64,000 nucleotides of DNA from Basidiobolus meristosporus CBS 931.73. Its lineage: Eukaryota > Basidiobolomycota > Basidiobolomycetes > Basidiobolales > Basidiobolaceae. Every line of letters begins with the position of its first letter. Within the stretch, counting starts at the first letter, position 1. The DNA is taken from contig MCFE01000134.1 in the NCBI GenBank assembly GCA_002104905.1, forward strand, positions 94,014 to 158,013, written 5' to 3'. The translations under genes were made by a program, and so were the position numbers. This document shows positions 10,313 to 20,903 of the stretch, one piece after another. The notes beneath the pieces were generated by a model. It ran no database searches, had not been told where the DNA came from, and saw only the letters and a list, made by a program, of their open reading frames with translations.

Positions 10313-11370
10313 GCTCCAGACCAGTGTCAAAAAGATGTCAGGCAGCTGGATGAGTGCAAATTAGGGACAAGCAGGCAGACATGGATGCACCAGCACAACA
10401 TTTATCAAAGAAAAAGCGTAGTACCACTCAAGAAGCACCCAGTCAAAGTAGCAGTGAAGGAGCTGGCAGTGATAAAAACCAGCCAGTTTTGCAGGAGCCT
10501 GTCACAACTATGGTTCAGAGCTCAAAACAAGCTGAAAAAAAACGTCAGGTTTCCAGAAGTGTGCCAGCAAGGGACAAGCTGGCCAGAACAGATGCGTCTG
10601 AGCAGAATTTATCCAGGAGAAAATGTAGTGCTGTACAAGAAGCACTCAGAAAAAGTAGCAATGAAAGAACTGGAAGTAATAAAGGAAAAGGTTAAGGGAA
10701 AAATGTCTACCCAAGCCTGAGACAGGCAGGCATGCAAAAAAAACTGAAGTTCTTGCCAAATAACGCTGCAAGCCCAGAACAGACTGAATCTCATCATAGC
10801 CAAGAAGAATTACCAACAAGAAAACAGCTTTTTTCACAAGAGTTGGAAGTGCAGCCAGTTGAGCTACAATCCAGCAAGGTAGATGAGTTTGCTGAAAAAG
10901 GCAACTTGTCTACCACAGCATCCATAGCCTCCATTGTTGACAGGGTGGAGATCCCACTGATAGACAAGGCTACAATGTCAAGAGCTCAAAAGACTATCAC
11001 AATGCCTTCAGTGGAGTTTTGGAACATTAATAAGCACACAAAGAGGTTGCAGCACTTCTTCAAGAGCAGTGCTCAAGAAAACGCACTGGAATATTGCAAG
11101 GATTTATTGCAAAGACTGGCAGATGAGGAGCAAGACCTTGCAGTGCTGGTTGAAGACCAGGACATGTGGGAACCAGTGAATGAACAGTGGCATAAAGCTG
11201 TTGGGTTCCCACTAAAGTTGTGGAACCAGAGCATTACAGCAGAGATACTTATTGGGTGGTGGCTTTCAATGGAGTCACTCATTGAGTGTGAGGTTGGGCT
11301 TAATGTTGGTGTAGGGTATAGAGATTGTATAGGTCAATACAATTGGCAATTGAGGTACAATTGAAGTTTC

Positions 11371-11920
11371 AATGGAAATAAATAAATTTGTATGCATGGA
11401 AAGTAAGAGAAACGGTTTAGTCAAGAAGTAAGGAGTGTGAAAAAGAGGCAATGGCCAATCAATTCACACAAACATAGGAGGCAATAGAGTGTCTGGGATC
11501 AGAAAGTGAGCTAATTGGCTGTGAACCAATCAAAAGCCACTTATACATTGTTGTGATGAAAAATTTTGTCAAAGTTTTTTGTGAAATCTGGGGTGCAATT
11601 ATTTTTCAACAATCTCTGGACAGTGTCCTGACAAGATCAGTACCTCTTAGTCATGGGACATTAACTTTGTGATGGCCTTTTGACAGGATCATCTCAATAT
11701 TTCTTCATAGGGATTGATCCCAAAAAGAAGGTCAAAAAATGGATTTTCTCCAGTACAATGGGTGAAACACAGGGGCTACTTTGACTCTGGATGTGGAGTT
11801 GTTTTTCACATTGTGTGGCAGAGTATAGGTCTACTATGCCTCTCTGGCACTTTAGGGCTAAATTTAGCACTCACAGCTCAACATGGCACTATCTAATGGA
11901 ATTAGTCTTATATGCAGAGT
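11371..11920 (+). repeat. Segment X, copy 1 (between tandem R copies)
   Basis: This segment begins just after GTTTCAATGGAAATAAAT and is closely similar to 14,941-15,845 once the insertion there is removed. Shared blocks include GTGTGAAAAAGAGGCAAT, GTCTGGGATCAGAAAGTGAG and GGTCTGCTATGCCTCT-like runs. It may be a terminal direct repeat of element R. A clear TG...CA end was not found, so this stays open. Confidence 0.55.
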
Positions 11921-12910
11921 GGGAACTATGTTTTCCTCCTATGGTGGAGCATTACTAACAAGTTGAACACCTTGCAGTGGTAGAATTCTCTGACATGAAT
12001 GCTATGTAGCTTTTAACACATGGTGGTATCAGGATGGTCTCTGGATTATATGTTGCCAGCTGTATTAAGGTTGTCCATTTGTACTATGTGCATGATAAGT
12101 TACATCCAGCAACAATTTTGGAAAGAAGTATTAGTATACCCTCAAAGCCCCCATTACTGAAATTTGTGGAAACAGGCCACTTCTCTAGCCCCAACAAAAC
12201 ATCATTCACCAGTATATGGATTACTGGGCATATAAGGTTCCAAAAAGTATCCATGACATTTTTTATAGGTGTTGTCTTATAGCAGATTAGCATTTTGGTG
12301 GACTCATACAGGGTATTGTTGTTAGTGGAGATAGGCTCTCAATCCATCAGTTAGCCTTTGACTTTAGAGCAATCACTCTGCATGCCATATTCAGAAGGCT
12401 GAGGTGAGCCTATAGGTATCACAAACTCACCTGACTTAGTTTTCACAAGGTCACAAGTACGGCTAGGTGCTGTGATAGAAGTATTAAGTTACCAGAAAGA
12501 TATTGTTGAAAAAATAGTGACTGATTAATGGTAGAATATGAATTGTGTGGCAAAACACTTTCTGTGATTCTTGCAATACTTTCTATGCAGTCTGTGTGCA
12601 TTACAACTGAGAGACTTGTTACAATAGCCACAAGGTCTTTTTCCACTTCTCTTATTGCTTTGAATCAATGTAGCCTTCTCCATGCAACAAACAGCTTGAC
12701 ACTCAACAATATAATGCTACTATTTCACTTTTTGTTAATACTTGTGTTTAACTTAAAACAGTCTTGTATTCATGACATTGCACCGGCATGAATGTAAGAT
12801 TCAATAGTAACCCACCATAGTAAGTATTATAAATAGTGTTGTGGCACCACATACACACATATAAGTAGCACTATTTCCCCTTTAGTTTGACTCACTTCCA
12901 TATATATGCC

Positions 12911-14930
12911 ACCAAAAAATACAGCAAAGCCATCTGGTTCCCACCCAAGCCCCACTGTTGACAGCAACAGATGAACAGTTGGACAGCAGCTTGCTTTGAC
13001 ATTCAGTGCAACACACAGGGATACTTCAAAAAAAGGCCATGTTGCAAGTGTTTGCACTGAAGGTAATAGTGCAGACTCTCCAGGCTCTCAGTCAAGTAGG
13101 CAAATGAGCATCTCTGTGGAGATGCAAGCTGGCAGTAATGCTCAGACAGATGAGAATGCAGCAAACTTGGTGCCTTTGGCTGCAGACCAGCAAGTGACCA
13201 TCAATAAATTGTCACTGCCCATACTATCACTTATGTTGTTTACTCATACTGAATCACCAATGGCCAATAGGTTAGATGTAATTACCCAGAGAAATCAGGA
13301 AATAGTCCAGAAACAGGATGAGCAGTTAATACAAGTAGAGCAATCAATATCCCAGGTGAGAATGCAGTACCATTGCTGGAGGAAGGAACTCAAGTAGCTC
13401 AATATCACAGTTGAGAATTGGGACATCTCCCAATGTTACAGCAGAGGAACACCATATAGTTGTTGAAGCATAACAATAGTGCCCAAAGATAAAGCCCATA
13501 GAAAAACCTATGACAGCATGGGAGTGAGAGACTGTTAAGTTTACGCATATGACTCAAAATCAAAAGACATTAAAGATATGTGACACCATTGAGTGCAATG
13601 ATAACAGAAGGGCTGATATTCAAGAGGCTGTTTGAAGTCTAGCACAGCATCATCTTAAGGCTGGCATACCATTGGACCATAAGGGACTCAAGGCCAAGCA
13701 GAATGTGCTTGACCTGTTCCATCAGCATTATCCTGGATTCAAGCAAGCAAACAGATTTTGGTTCAGCATTGGAATGTCAAGAAAGTATTTCAAGAATAGC
13801 AGAAATTATCAATGGCAGAAGAACAAGGGTGCCATGGCTAAATACTAGCATCCTCCTCAAGTGCTTGTCAGAAACAGGGTTGATAGCTCCAAACAAGTGG
13901 CAAAAAAAGCTTAGGTAGTCAGAAGAGTGCTAGTCAGGGACAGGCAGGAAGAAACTAGTGCATTAGCGCAGCATTCATCAAGGAGAAAACATGGTTCAAA
14001 ATAAGAAGTACTCGGTCACAGTAGCAGTGAAGGACTTGAAAGTTATAAATACCCATGGCTTTCACAGGATCCTGCCACAAGCAGGGCTGGAAGTTCCAAA
14101 CAAGCAGCAAAGATGCATTAGGTTGCCAGTAGAGAGCTGGCAAGGGACAGGCAGGCAAGAATCAATGCACCTGTGCAGCACTCATCAAGGAGAAAACAGA
14201 GTACTATACAAGAAGTACTCAGTCAAAGTAGCAGTGAAAGACTTGGCTGTGATAAAGTTCAAGATAGAGCAAAAAAGGTCTGCTCAAGCCAGATACAGGG
14301 AAGCATCTGAAAAAAGCTGCAGTTCTTATCAACTTATACCATTGGCCCAGATCAGGCTGAATCCCATCATAGCAAAGAAGAATTACCAACTAGAAAGCAA
14401 CCACTTTCTTAAGAGGTGGACATGCAGCCAGTTGAGCTATACTCTTGTGAGGTAGATGAGTTTGTAGAGAAAAGCAACTTGTCTGCCACTGCCCCCATGT
14501 TTACATTGTAGACAGAGTGGAGATCCCACTGACAGACAAATCAACAATGCCAAGAACTAAGACAACTGCAATGTGTACACTGGCATTTTGAAATATAAAT
14601 AGGCACACCAAGAGGTTGCAGCACTTCTACAAGAGCAGTGCTCAGCAAAATGCACTTACATATTGCAAGGATTTATTGCAAAGACTGGCAGATAAGGTTC
14701 TAGACCTTGCAGGGCTGGCTGAAGACCAGGACTAATGGGAGCCAGTGAATGAACAGCGGCATAAAGCTGCAGGGTTCCTGCAGAAGTCATGGACAAAGGG
14801 TGTTACAGCAGAAGTACATATTGTACGGTGGATTTTAATGAAGTAGCATCTTGAGTGTTGGGTTGGGTTTAATGTAAGTGTTGGATATAGGGACTTGTAT
14901 AGGTCAATGCAATTGGCAATTGAGCTGCAA
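12911..14930 (+). pseudogene. Coiled-coil ORF of repeat R, copy B, degraded
   Basis: The start MPPKNTAKPSGSHPSP (12,911) soon meets TGA. The frame resumes as an open 133-aa stretch (12,996-13,397) with NAQTDENAANLVPLAADQQV and VQKQDEQLIQVEQSISQV, a heptad-bearing block also seen in copy A and in the inverted copy at 16,013-16,213. KAKQNVLDLFHQHYPGFK (about 13,695) is conserved too. A roughly 220-bp tandem duplication (13,935-14,270) repeats the block that includes HSSRRKH and VKVAVKDLxVI. Function unknown. Confidence 0.4.
13935..14270 (+). repeat. Internal tandem duplication inside repeat R
   Basis: Two units of about 200 bp share GGGACAGGCAGG, CAGCATTCATCAAGGAGAAAA and AAGTACTCxGTCAxAGTAGC in the same order. 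The matching tandem also exists in copy A (10,360-10,490 and 10,560-10,690), so the duplication predates the split of the copies. It lengthens a Lys/Ser/Gln-rich low-complexity part of the encoded protein. Confidence 0.6.
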
Positions 14931-14940
14931 CTGAAGCTTC

Positions 14941-15845
14941 AATGGAAATAAATCAATTTGTTTGCATGAAAAGTACAAGAATTGGTAGAGTCAGGAAGTA
15001 AGGAATGTGAAAAAGAGGCAATAGCTAATCAGTGTATACAAATGTAGGAAGTGATTGATTGTCTGGGATCAGAAAGTGAGAGAATTGGCAGAGGACCAAT
15101 CACAAGTCACATATGTATTGCTGTGGTGACAAATTTTGTCCAAGTTTTTTATGAAATCTATGGTGCAATTATTTCTCAATGGACTTTGCACAGTATCCTG
15201 AGAGGATTGATACCTCTTGGTCATGAGAATTTAGTTTTGTGACAGCCTTTTAATGGGATCATCCCAATTATATCTCACAGGGAGTGTGATTTGCATTTAT
15301 TTCCATTCACACTCAAGAAACATATTCTAATACTTTATTTACCAACCATAATAGTGGTATCCAATTGTACACATGTTGCAAACATTGTAACTTGGCACAA
15401 TCATCCATGCTAACCTCATTGTGTCAGTTTGTGCAGTAGTGTGCAAGATTGTCTCACATAATGCAAAATCTGACTACATTGATTCTATCCACTGGTGGCT
15501 ACAACATTATGCCCAATTGTTCTAAGCAACTGCAGATTGTGCCACATACACTGGAATGGTACAATGGAGCAAGTCTTTTGAGTACTAAATGCATGTCTTC
15601 TGTCTTTCTGTGCTTTCATTCAGCATATGCAACATTGATCCCAAAGAAATGGTTAAAAAAAATGTGTTTTCTCCTGCATAATAGGTGAAATATAGAGGCT
15701 GCTTTGCATGAAGATGTAGAATATGATTTTGCATTGTGTAGCCAAATATAGGTCTGCTATGCCTCTTTGATACACTATAGTGCTATTTGGTACTTATAGC
15801 TTAATGTGTCACTTTACATTGGAACAGGTCTAATTTCAAACTTGG
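14941..15845 (+). repeat. Segment X, copy 2, interrupted by repeat S
   Basis: This is co-linear with 11,371-11,900 apart from a roughly 335-bp insertion at 15,287-15,622 (repeat S). CATAGGGATTGATCCC in copy 1 corresponds to CACAGGG here, then the insertion, then ATTGATCCC. The segment stops at about 15,845, where an inverted R fragment starts. Confidence 0.6.
15287..15622 (-). repeat. Short dispersed repeat S, copy 2 (inserted in segment X)
   Basis: This is the reverse complement of about 4600-4890. Its borders are set by the empty site in segment X copy 1 (about 11,715). The element has no ORF and no obvious long terminal inverted repeats. A clean target duplication is not evident, so the mechanism of movement is unclear. 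Confidence 0.6.
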
Positions 15846-17310
15846 TAGAATTGCCCAAGTTTTAAATTAAAGGATCTTGCATGTCTTTGGATATTTGGGC
15901 TTTGGCATTTATTATGGAGTGTCTCCCTCCCATGCTTTGATAAATCTTTTAGTGGGCTTTATCTCTGGGCACTGTTGTTGTGGTTCAATGGTAATTTGGT
16001 GTGCCTATGCTGCTAAATTGGGAGATGGCTCATTTCTGGTCTGTGCATTGCAATGCTTGAGCTCCTCCTATGCAGGAAAGATACTGCATTCTCTACCTGG
16101 GATATTGATTGCACTACCTGCCTGATCCATGCATCCTGACTCCGGAATAATTCCTGGTTTCTGTGGGCTATTACTTCTGTGCATTTAGCCAACACACCTA
16201 ATTGCCTCATCAATGCACTTATATCAGCTGAGCATAGACTTGACCACAGTGTAATGTTATTATGGTGGTCATGTGCTGTTCTTCCACAAGAGATACTGTG
16301 CTTGCCACATTCTCATCTACCTGTGCATTGTGGGCAGTTTGCAATTCCAGCAAGGTTCTCAATTGCCTTCTTTTCTAAGAGCCTGAGGAGTTTATATTAC
16401 TACCTTCAGTAGGCACATTGTCCAACATGATCTTTTTGGGATTTAACCCCACTTGTTGCACTCATTATTAAAGCAAGCTGTTTTCCTACTGTTCTTCTGT
16501 AGCTGTCTGTAGCTAGACTTAGCTGGGTTACAGACATCTTTGATTTACCTATTGATGGTAGTTATGTGGAAGTGAATCAACTCAAGGGATATAATGTTAA
16601 ATGTAAATGTATGTGATGCCACATCTTTATCTATATTGCTTAATGTAGTGGATAGCACTTAATCTTTCATTTGTGCAGGTGTAATGTCTCAAATATAACA
16701 CTTTCCTAGACTCAGATGAATATTGACAAAAAGTGATACAATAGCATATGATGTACAATATCAAGCTGTTTGTCTTGTGGACAAGAGTGAATTGATTCTA
16801 CACTGTAAGTGAAGAGAAAAAGACCATGTAGATATTGTAGCAAGCTTCTGAGCCATGGGGAACCCTGACAGCATAGGAGGTATTACAACAATCATGGCCA
16901 GTGTTTTGCCACACAGATCATATTTGAGCATTGAACATTCACATCTGTACCTGCAATGTCTTACTGGCAACTTTATACTTCTGTAACAGCACCTAGCCTC
17001 ACTTGCCACCTTACTCTAACTGAGTCATGTGGGCTAGAGATGACTTTTTGCTTATCTCAGTCTTTGAAATTTAGCCTGTGTAGTGATATCTCTGACAATC
17101 AAGGCTCAATGATCAAATCAACCTTACCCTGTACATGATGCAAATGAGCAACTGTTATACAGCTAGCAACATATGACCCAGAGATTACCCTGGTACCAGC
17201 ATATGTTAATAGTTGCATGGCATTCATGTCAAAAACTGGCACCATTGCAAGGTGTCCAACTTGTCAGGAATCCTTTACCACAGGAGGAAACCATTGCTCA
17301 CATTCTAGAT
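15846..17310 (-). repeat. Repeat R, inverted 5' portion (copy D)
   Basis: On the minus strand this repeats the first half of copy B. It includes the coiled-coil block, open at 16,213-16,013 as MMRQLGVLAKCTEVIAHRNQ and VVQSISQVENAV, and the non-coding leader ending near 17,280 (CCTGTGGTAAAGG, then GACATGAATGCCATGCAAC). It abuts segment X copy 2 head-on, so a rearrangement or a nested insertion joined them. Confidence 0.55.
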
Positions 17311-20300
17311 AGACTCCAGTAATATTCCATCTAAGGAAGCTTGTTCAGTCTTGCCTTGGATCCTGCCTTTCCTTCACAGTTTAGATCCAACCTCTGTCCT
17401 GCCATGCCTTTACTTGTATCCTGTATTGTATTTTAGTGGTACAAGCATTTTGTAAGCTTATTTTAGGTTGCCATAGCCCTCAATATTAGCACCTCTGAAG
17501 TATTAGCAAAATACCTCACTTTGCTCAGTAGGTATACTTCATCTATTGACCTGAGCTTTGGTGCCTCTTGTAGGTATACTTCCTTCTATTATCCTAGTAA
17601 CTTGGAAATGAAGGTTTAGAAATCTGTTTAAACTCACTGATCCCTGGTATATATTATTACTGTTATTATCCAGCTCTGCCTTTCCTTGCCCAGCTTGTTA
17701 CCCATACATCATGGCTATTTAACTTCACAATAGCATAGGCATATCAAAGTTTTTATAAATCAGCACATGAGATTACAGGCTTTGTGCAGTCGCATTGGTT
17801 TTACTGGGATTGTGGATGACTGCCAATGCACAAGTCGATAGCAAAAATTAGATTGGTGGTGTGATTGCTTGTCTCATTCTCTATGGTTGCTATGTTGGAT
17901 GAATACCACAGTCAGCAGCCCCTGCACACTAGACAAAATACATCTTGGTATATACGAAAAAAAGGAGGTGTACCTTGAACGAAGTGATCGATAATACGTT
18001 ATGATTTCTGTCGTCGCCCTGACGAGTGACTGTTGCTATAATCCGTTGAGAGGTGACGATTTGGAATGCTTTGGACAGGAAACGATTGTGACTTGGTACC
18101 TCGCTATGCGACATGTCGCTTTTATACTAAATACACAATGGGCAAGCATGAAAAAAGAGCAAGGGCTAAAGGCATGCTTGAAGAACTGGGGCATAGTGGA
18201 AGGAGCATGCAGGAGTTTTCGACAGGCCGGGAAGATTTCAAGAAGAAGGGGAAGTTCAGAGTCCTTTCCACCTTACTCAGCCCAAGTAGATCCTGAATGA
18301 CCTCTTAGGCCAATAGAAGGCTATCCCTGATCACTGCTTCTTTACTGCAATCTCCTTCGGTGGCAAGCAAGGAGACTACGACTGTTCCTCAGGGCTAGTC
18401 TCTCGATCTCTACTTTTTGTGGTTTAATCAACAATTATTGCACTGAGTTGCTGCAGACTGACTCTGGTACAACAACCGATTCTCCACACACAATGCAGAA
18501 GTAGCAGGAGAAGCGTGTTTCCGTTAAGATCAGCTTTCCATTGCCTTTGAAAGAGGTGAGGTCATTAGCCGGAGTATCTTATCGTACGCCAGAGTAGCAG
18601 ACCCAAAATGGGCCATGTTACTGAAAAGCTGTACAACAACCAGAATGCGCTAGGTGCCAAGTTTGTTGAGTTCGAAACCGACTGAGCTGCCTAGATGCCA
18701 GGCTTCGGTCCGGGAAAATCTTGTCACACACTCAGTCAACAAGATGTTGTCTTCAACCTCCTACCCCTTTGTACTCTTATGTCTCATAACTCTCCACTCA
18801 GTATCTTCTGAGGAAAAATAATAAAACGCAATGGTATATTCTGTCCAACATTAGTACGGCAGCTCTAAGGCGTGCTTATATACCGCACTACTACATGCTT
18901 TAAAGCCTATCGGTGTATGCAGTGGTTTGGAAAGGTGTAGTTAGCACATCACAACCATTTTGGCTTGTTCTCGGACAATGGCACATGCGCTTTCGGATCA
19001 AATGCACGATAATGAACAATCATAACTTTGAGACAAAAGCCCGCTCGTTCCTATCATATATCCTCGAGGGTTAGTCAAAGCTGGAGGCCTTCCAAAGCAG
19101 TTCAGCTGGTTACTTCGGAAGTATCTTTGCTCTTCCCGACACCATGATTCCTATCTTTTGTGCAGTGCATTGGTGTTTTTGTGAATCTTCCCGCTGAATC
19201 TTTCTTCGATATATCCCTGAACAGTGTAGCATTGTTTCACAAAGCTTAATGCATGTTTTTCATTTCACATGCAAGATAAAATCCCAATAATGTTTTAGGT
19301 TCGTGTCGCCCTTCTCAACGTCATGAAGCTCTGTCGATGGCAACCACACATCAGCAACACTGGATAAATTCCTGGTGACGCTAAGCCTTACTTTTACCAA
19401 CAGCCAGATAGAGGCTTGAACGCACAATTATCCGTGATGCTTCAGTAACTTGTTGCAGGTACATTTCGGGGGGGGAATACTGGAGTAGATCTTCGCAAGG
19501 ATATAGCAGATTTTCACAAGTCGATTAGCTAAATCAAGGACAAATATTCCTGCAACACTTCTGGAATTCAAACCATTTTTACCAACCAATGCTGGACCCA
19601 AATTCGATCATGGGGACTTCAAGGATCGGAGAAATTTTATTCCACAAACATCGAAAGACTAGCCCATATCCTGAGGTGGTCCAACCATGATGAAAAGCTG
19701 GCTATTGCACCCATAGACACGCAATTTATTTGCACCAGCGACTCTTGAAACAGGACAACTTTCAATGTGTTGCCAACGTTCCCTGGAGGAACACACCATT
19801 GTTTAAAAACAAAGGTGTACGTGGGATCTGCATGGTTGTATCTCTTCGATGTCACATGGATTTCTAACCTAGGGAGTCGGGAATTTTAGTGTGGTGATGA
19901 AAAATAAGCTACCAAGAATGTGCCAGCTTGCATATCTATGGAGCCACAACTTTACGCTTCCATAGTGATCATAATCTCGGACTCCTGCATGCTTTACCAA
20001 CCGGTTTGCACGTTCGCAACCATACCTTACTCTTGTCCATTTTTGTGGAGATAGAGAGAGATGGACACGATGTTCAACGCACCAGTACTCTTCTATCTCG
20101 GTTTCCCTCGAGCGCGACAGAGAGCGGTAGCATCCAGATGTCAGCGATGAGTTGCCTGCGAAACCAACATAGAAGATTCATTGCACTTACTTTCCTGACC
20201 TACCTGCTTGTAAGCCAACCCCAGATACGCATTGATGGTAGCATGCGTTTCTCAATGGAGGAATTTGTAGCAGTAGGAATGAGCAGCAGTGCAGATATTG

Positions 20301-20903
20301 TTACGACACTGGATATGCACCCAGCGCATCCACGAAAATTAGTTAGCCTATGAACACTAAGCTCCTTCATGCGCCAATTATCACACGCTTGATCTTTTAC
20401 GCAAACAGTTTCATAACACAATGAACGCAGGTGTCATGACATATCACATCGCCTACATTCCGATTTACTGCTAGATAACAATGGCTAATACCCCGAGGGA
20501 CCACCTCGCTGTATTCCAAACCGAACCGAAAAATCGGGTATTTTAGTGGGCACATATAAAGCGAAGGGCTCAGGAGAAAGTATCGCTCGTCTTGCTTCGA
20601 ATATCTCCTTTCTATTCGAGAAGATAATTGCACGGTGTTGCTACGGCTAGTTCTACGAGACAGATTCACTTCGCAAGAAAGATCGACCAGCAGTTACCTC
20701 ATTCGCCAGTACAGTTTAATGCTGTACCTGAAGAGATCACTATTGAATCACTCCTTCCTGTATAACGGTTTAAATCCCCTTCTCTCCTCGGAAGCCATTG
20801 TAGATTAAGTATCATATAAAGACTCTCCTTCGGTGCTCTAACCCTTCTTCGCGCCGCTCTCTGAAGCTCCACTCTGGTTGTTTGGGACCCTTCGTCATAT
20901 CCG
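17311..20903. other. Gene-free boundary between repeat block and gene region
   Basis: Up to about 17.8 kb the sequence stays CpG-poor. From about 17,790 CpG becomes common and composition matches the gene region. I find no supported gene here. Short ORFs at 18,001-18,300 and 19,928-20,353 overlap each other's frames, lack recognisable domains, and (the second) lack an ATG. The stretch is mainly the upstream region of the receptor gene at 20,904. Confidence 0.5.
20812..20821 (+). promoter_or_regulatory. TATA-like box of the 7-TM receptor gene
   Basis: TCATATAAAG lies about 85 bp before the ATG at 20,904, a usual distance in the genes of this window. Confidence 0.4.

Larger units (their letters stand above)
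8214..11364 (+). pseudogene. Coiled-coil ORF of repeat R, copy A, broken and split by an insertion
   Basis: I do not recognise this family. Readable parts in order: an N-terminus MPQKNKAKLSGSQPNP (8214); a heptad-rich segment with QRNQDVVQKQDEQI and VEQSISQVEKA (8600-8700); KPIIVWEGDNVVFIPKPKN (8830); LKAKQNVLDLFHEHYPGFK (9017-9072); a Lys/Ser/Gln-rich tract containing two tandem repeat units (10,360-10,690); and a C-terminal part with FWNINKHTKRLQHFFKSS and CKDLLQRLADEEQDLAVL (11,018-11,140). Several stops and shifts separate them, and the LTR-like element at 9217 splits the gene. The same blocks in the same order occur in copy B, so this is the element's own protein. It may be gag-like, but no zinc knuckle or enzyme motif supports that. 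Confidence 0.45.
6120..11370 (+). mobile_element. Repeat R, copy A (interrupted by two LTR insertions)
   Basis: After removing the insertions at 6297-7363 and 9217-10,312, about 3.08 kb remains that aligns co-linearly with copy B (about 11,920-14,940). The 5' third is non-coding. A coding region then starts with MPQKNKAK near 8214 and runs, with frame breaks, to 11,364. I see no terminal inverted repeats, reverse transcriptase or transposase motif, so the class is unknown. Copies A and B lie head to tail and share a roughly 550-bp segment (X) at 11,371-11,920, repeated after B at 14,941-15,845. This could mean X is a terminal direct repeat. Confidence 0.6.
11921..14940 (+). mobile_element. 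Repeat R, copy B (uninterrupted)
   Basis: This roughly 3.0-kb copy carries no insertion and serves as the empty-site reference for the LTR insertions in copy A. Its first kilobase is non-coding; a coding region follows from 12,911. Segment X flanks it on both sides. CpG is nearly absent. Stops are scattered through the coding part, so the copy is dead. Confidence 0.6.

Noticed and set aside
18001-18300. Two overlapping ORFs near 18 kb
   Set aside because: Both frames are open over the same bases, with no domain and no splice partner.
19928-20353. 141-codon plus-strand ORF upstream of the receptor gene
   Set aside because: It begins with TTG, has no recognisable domain and lies in the probable promoter region.
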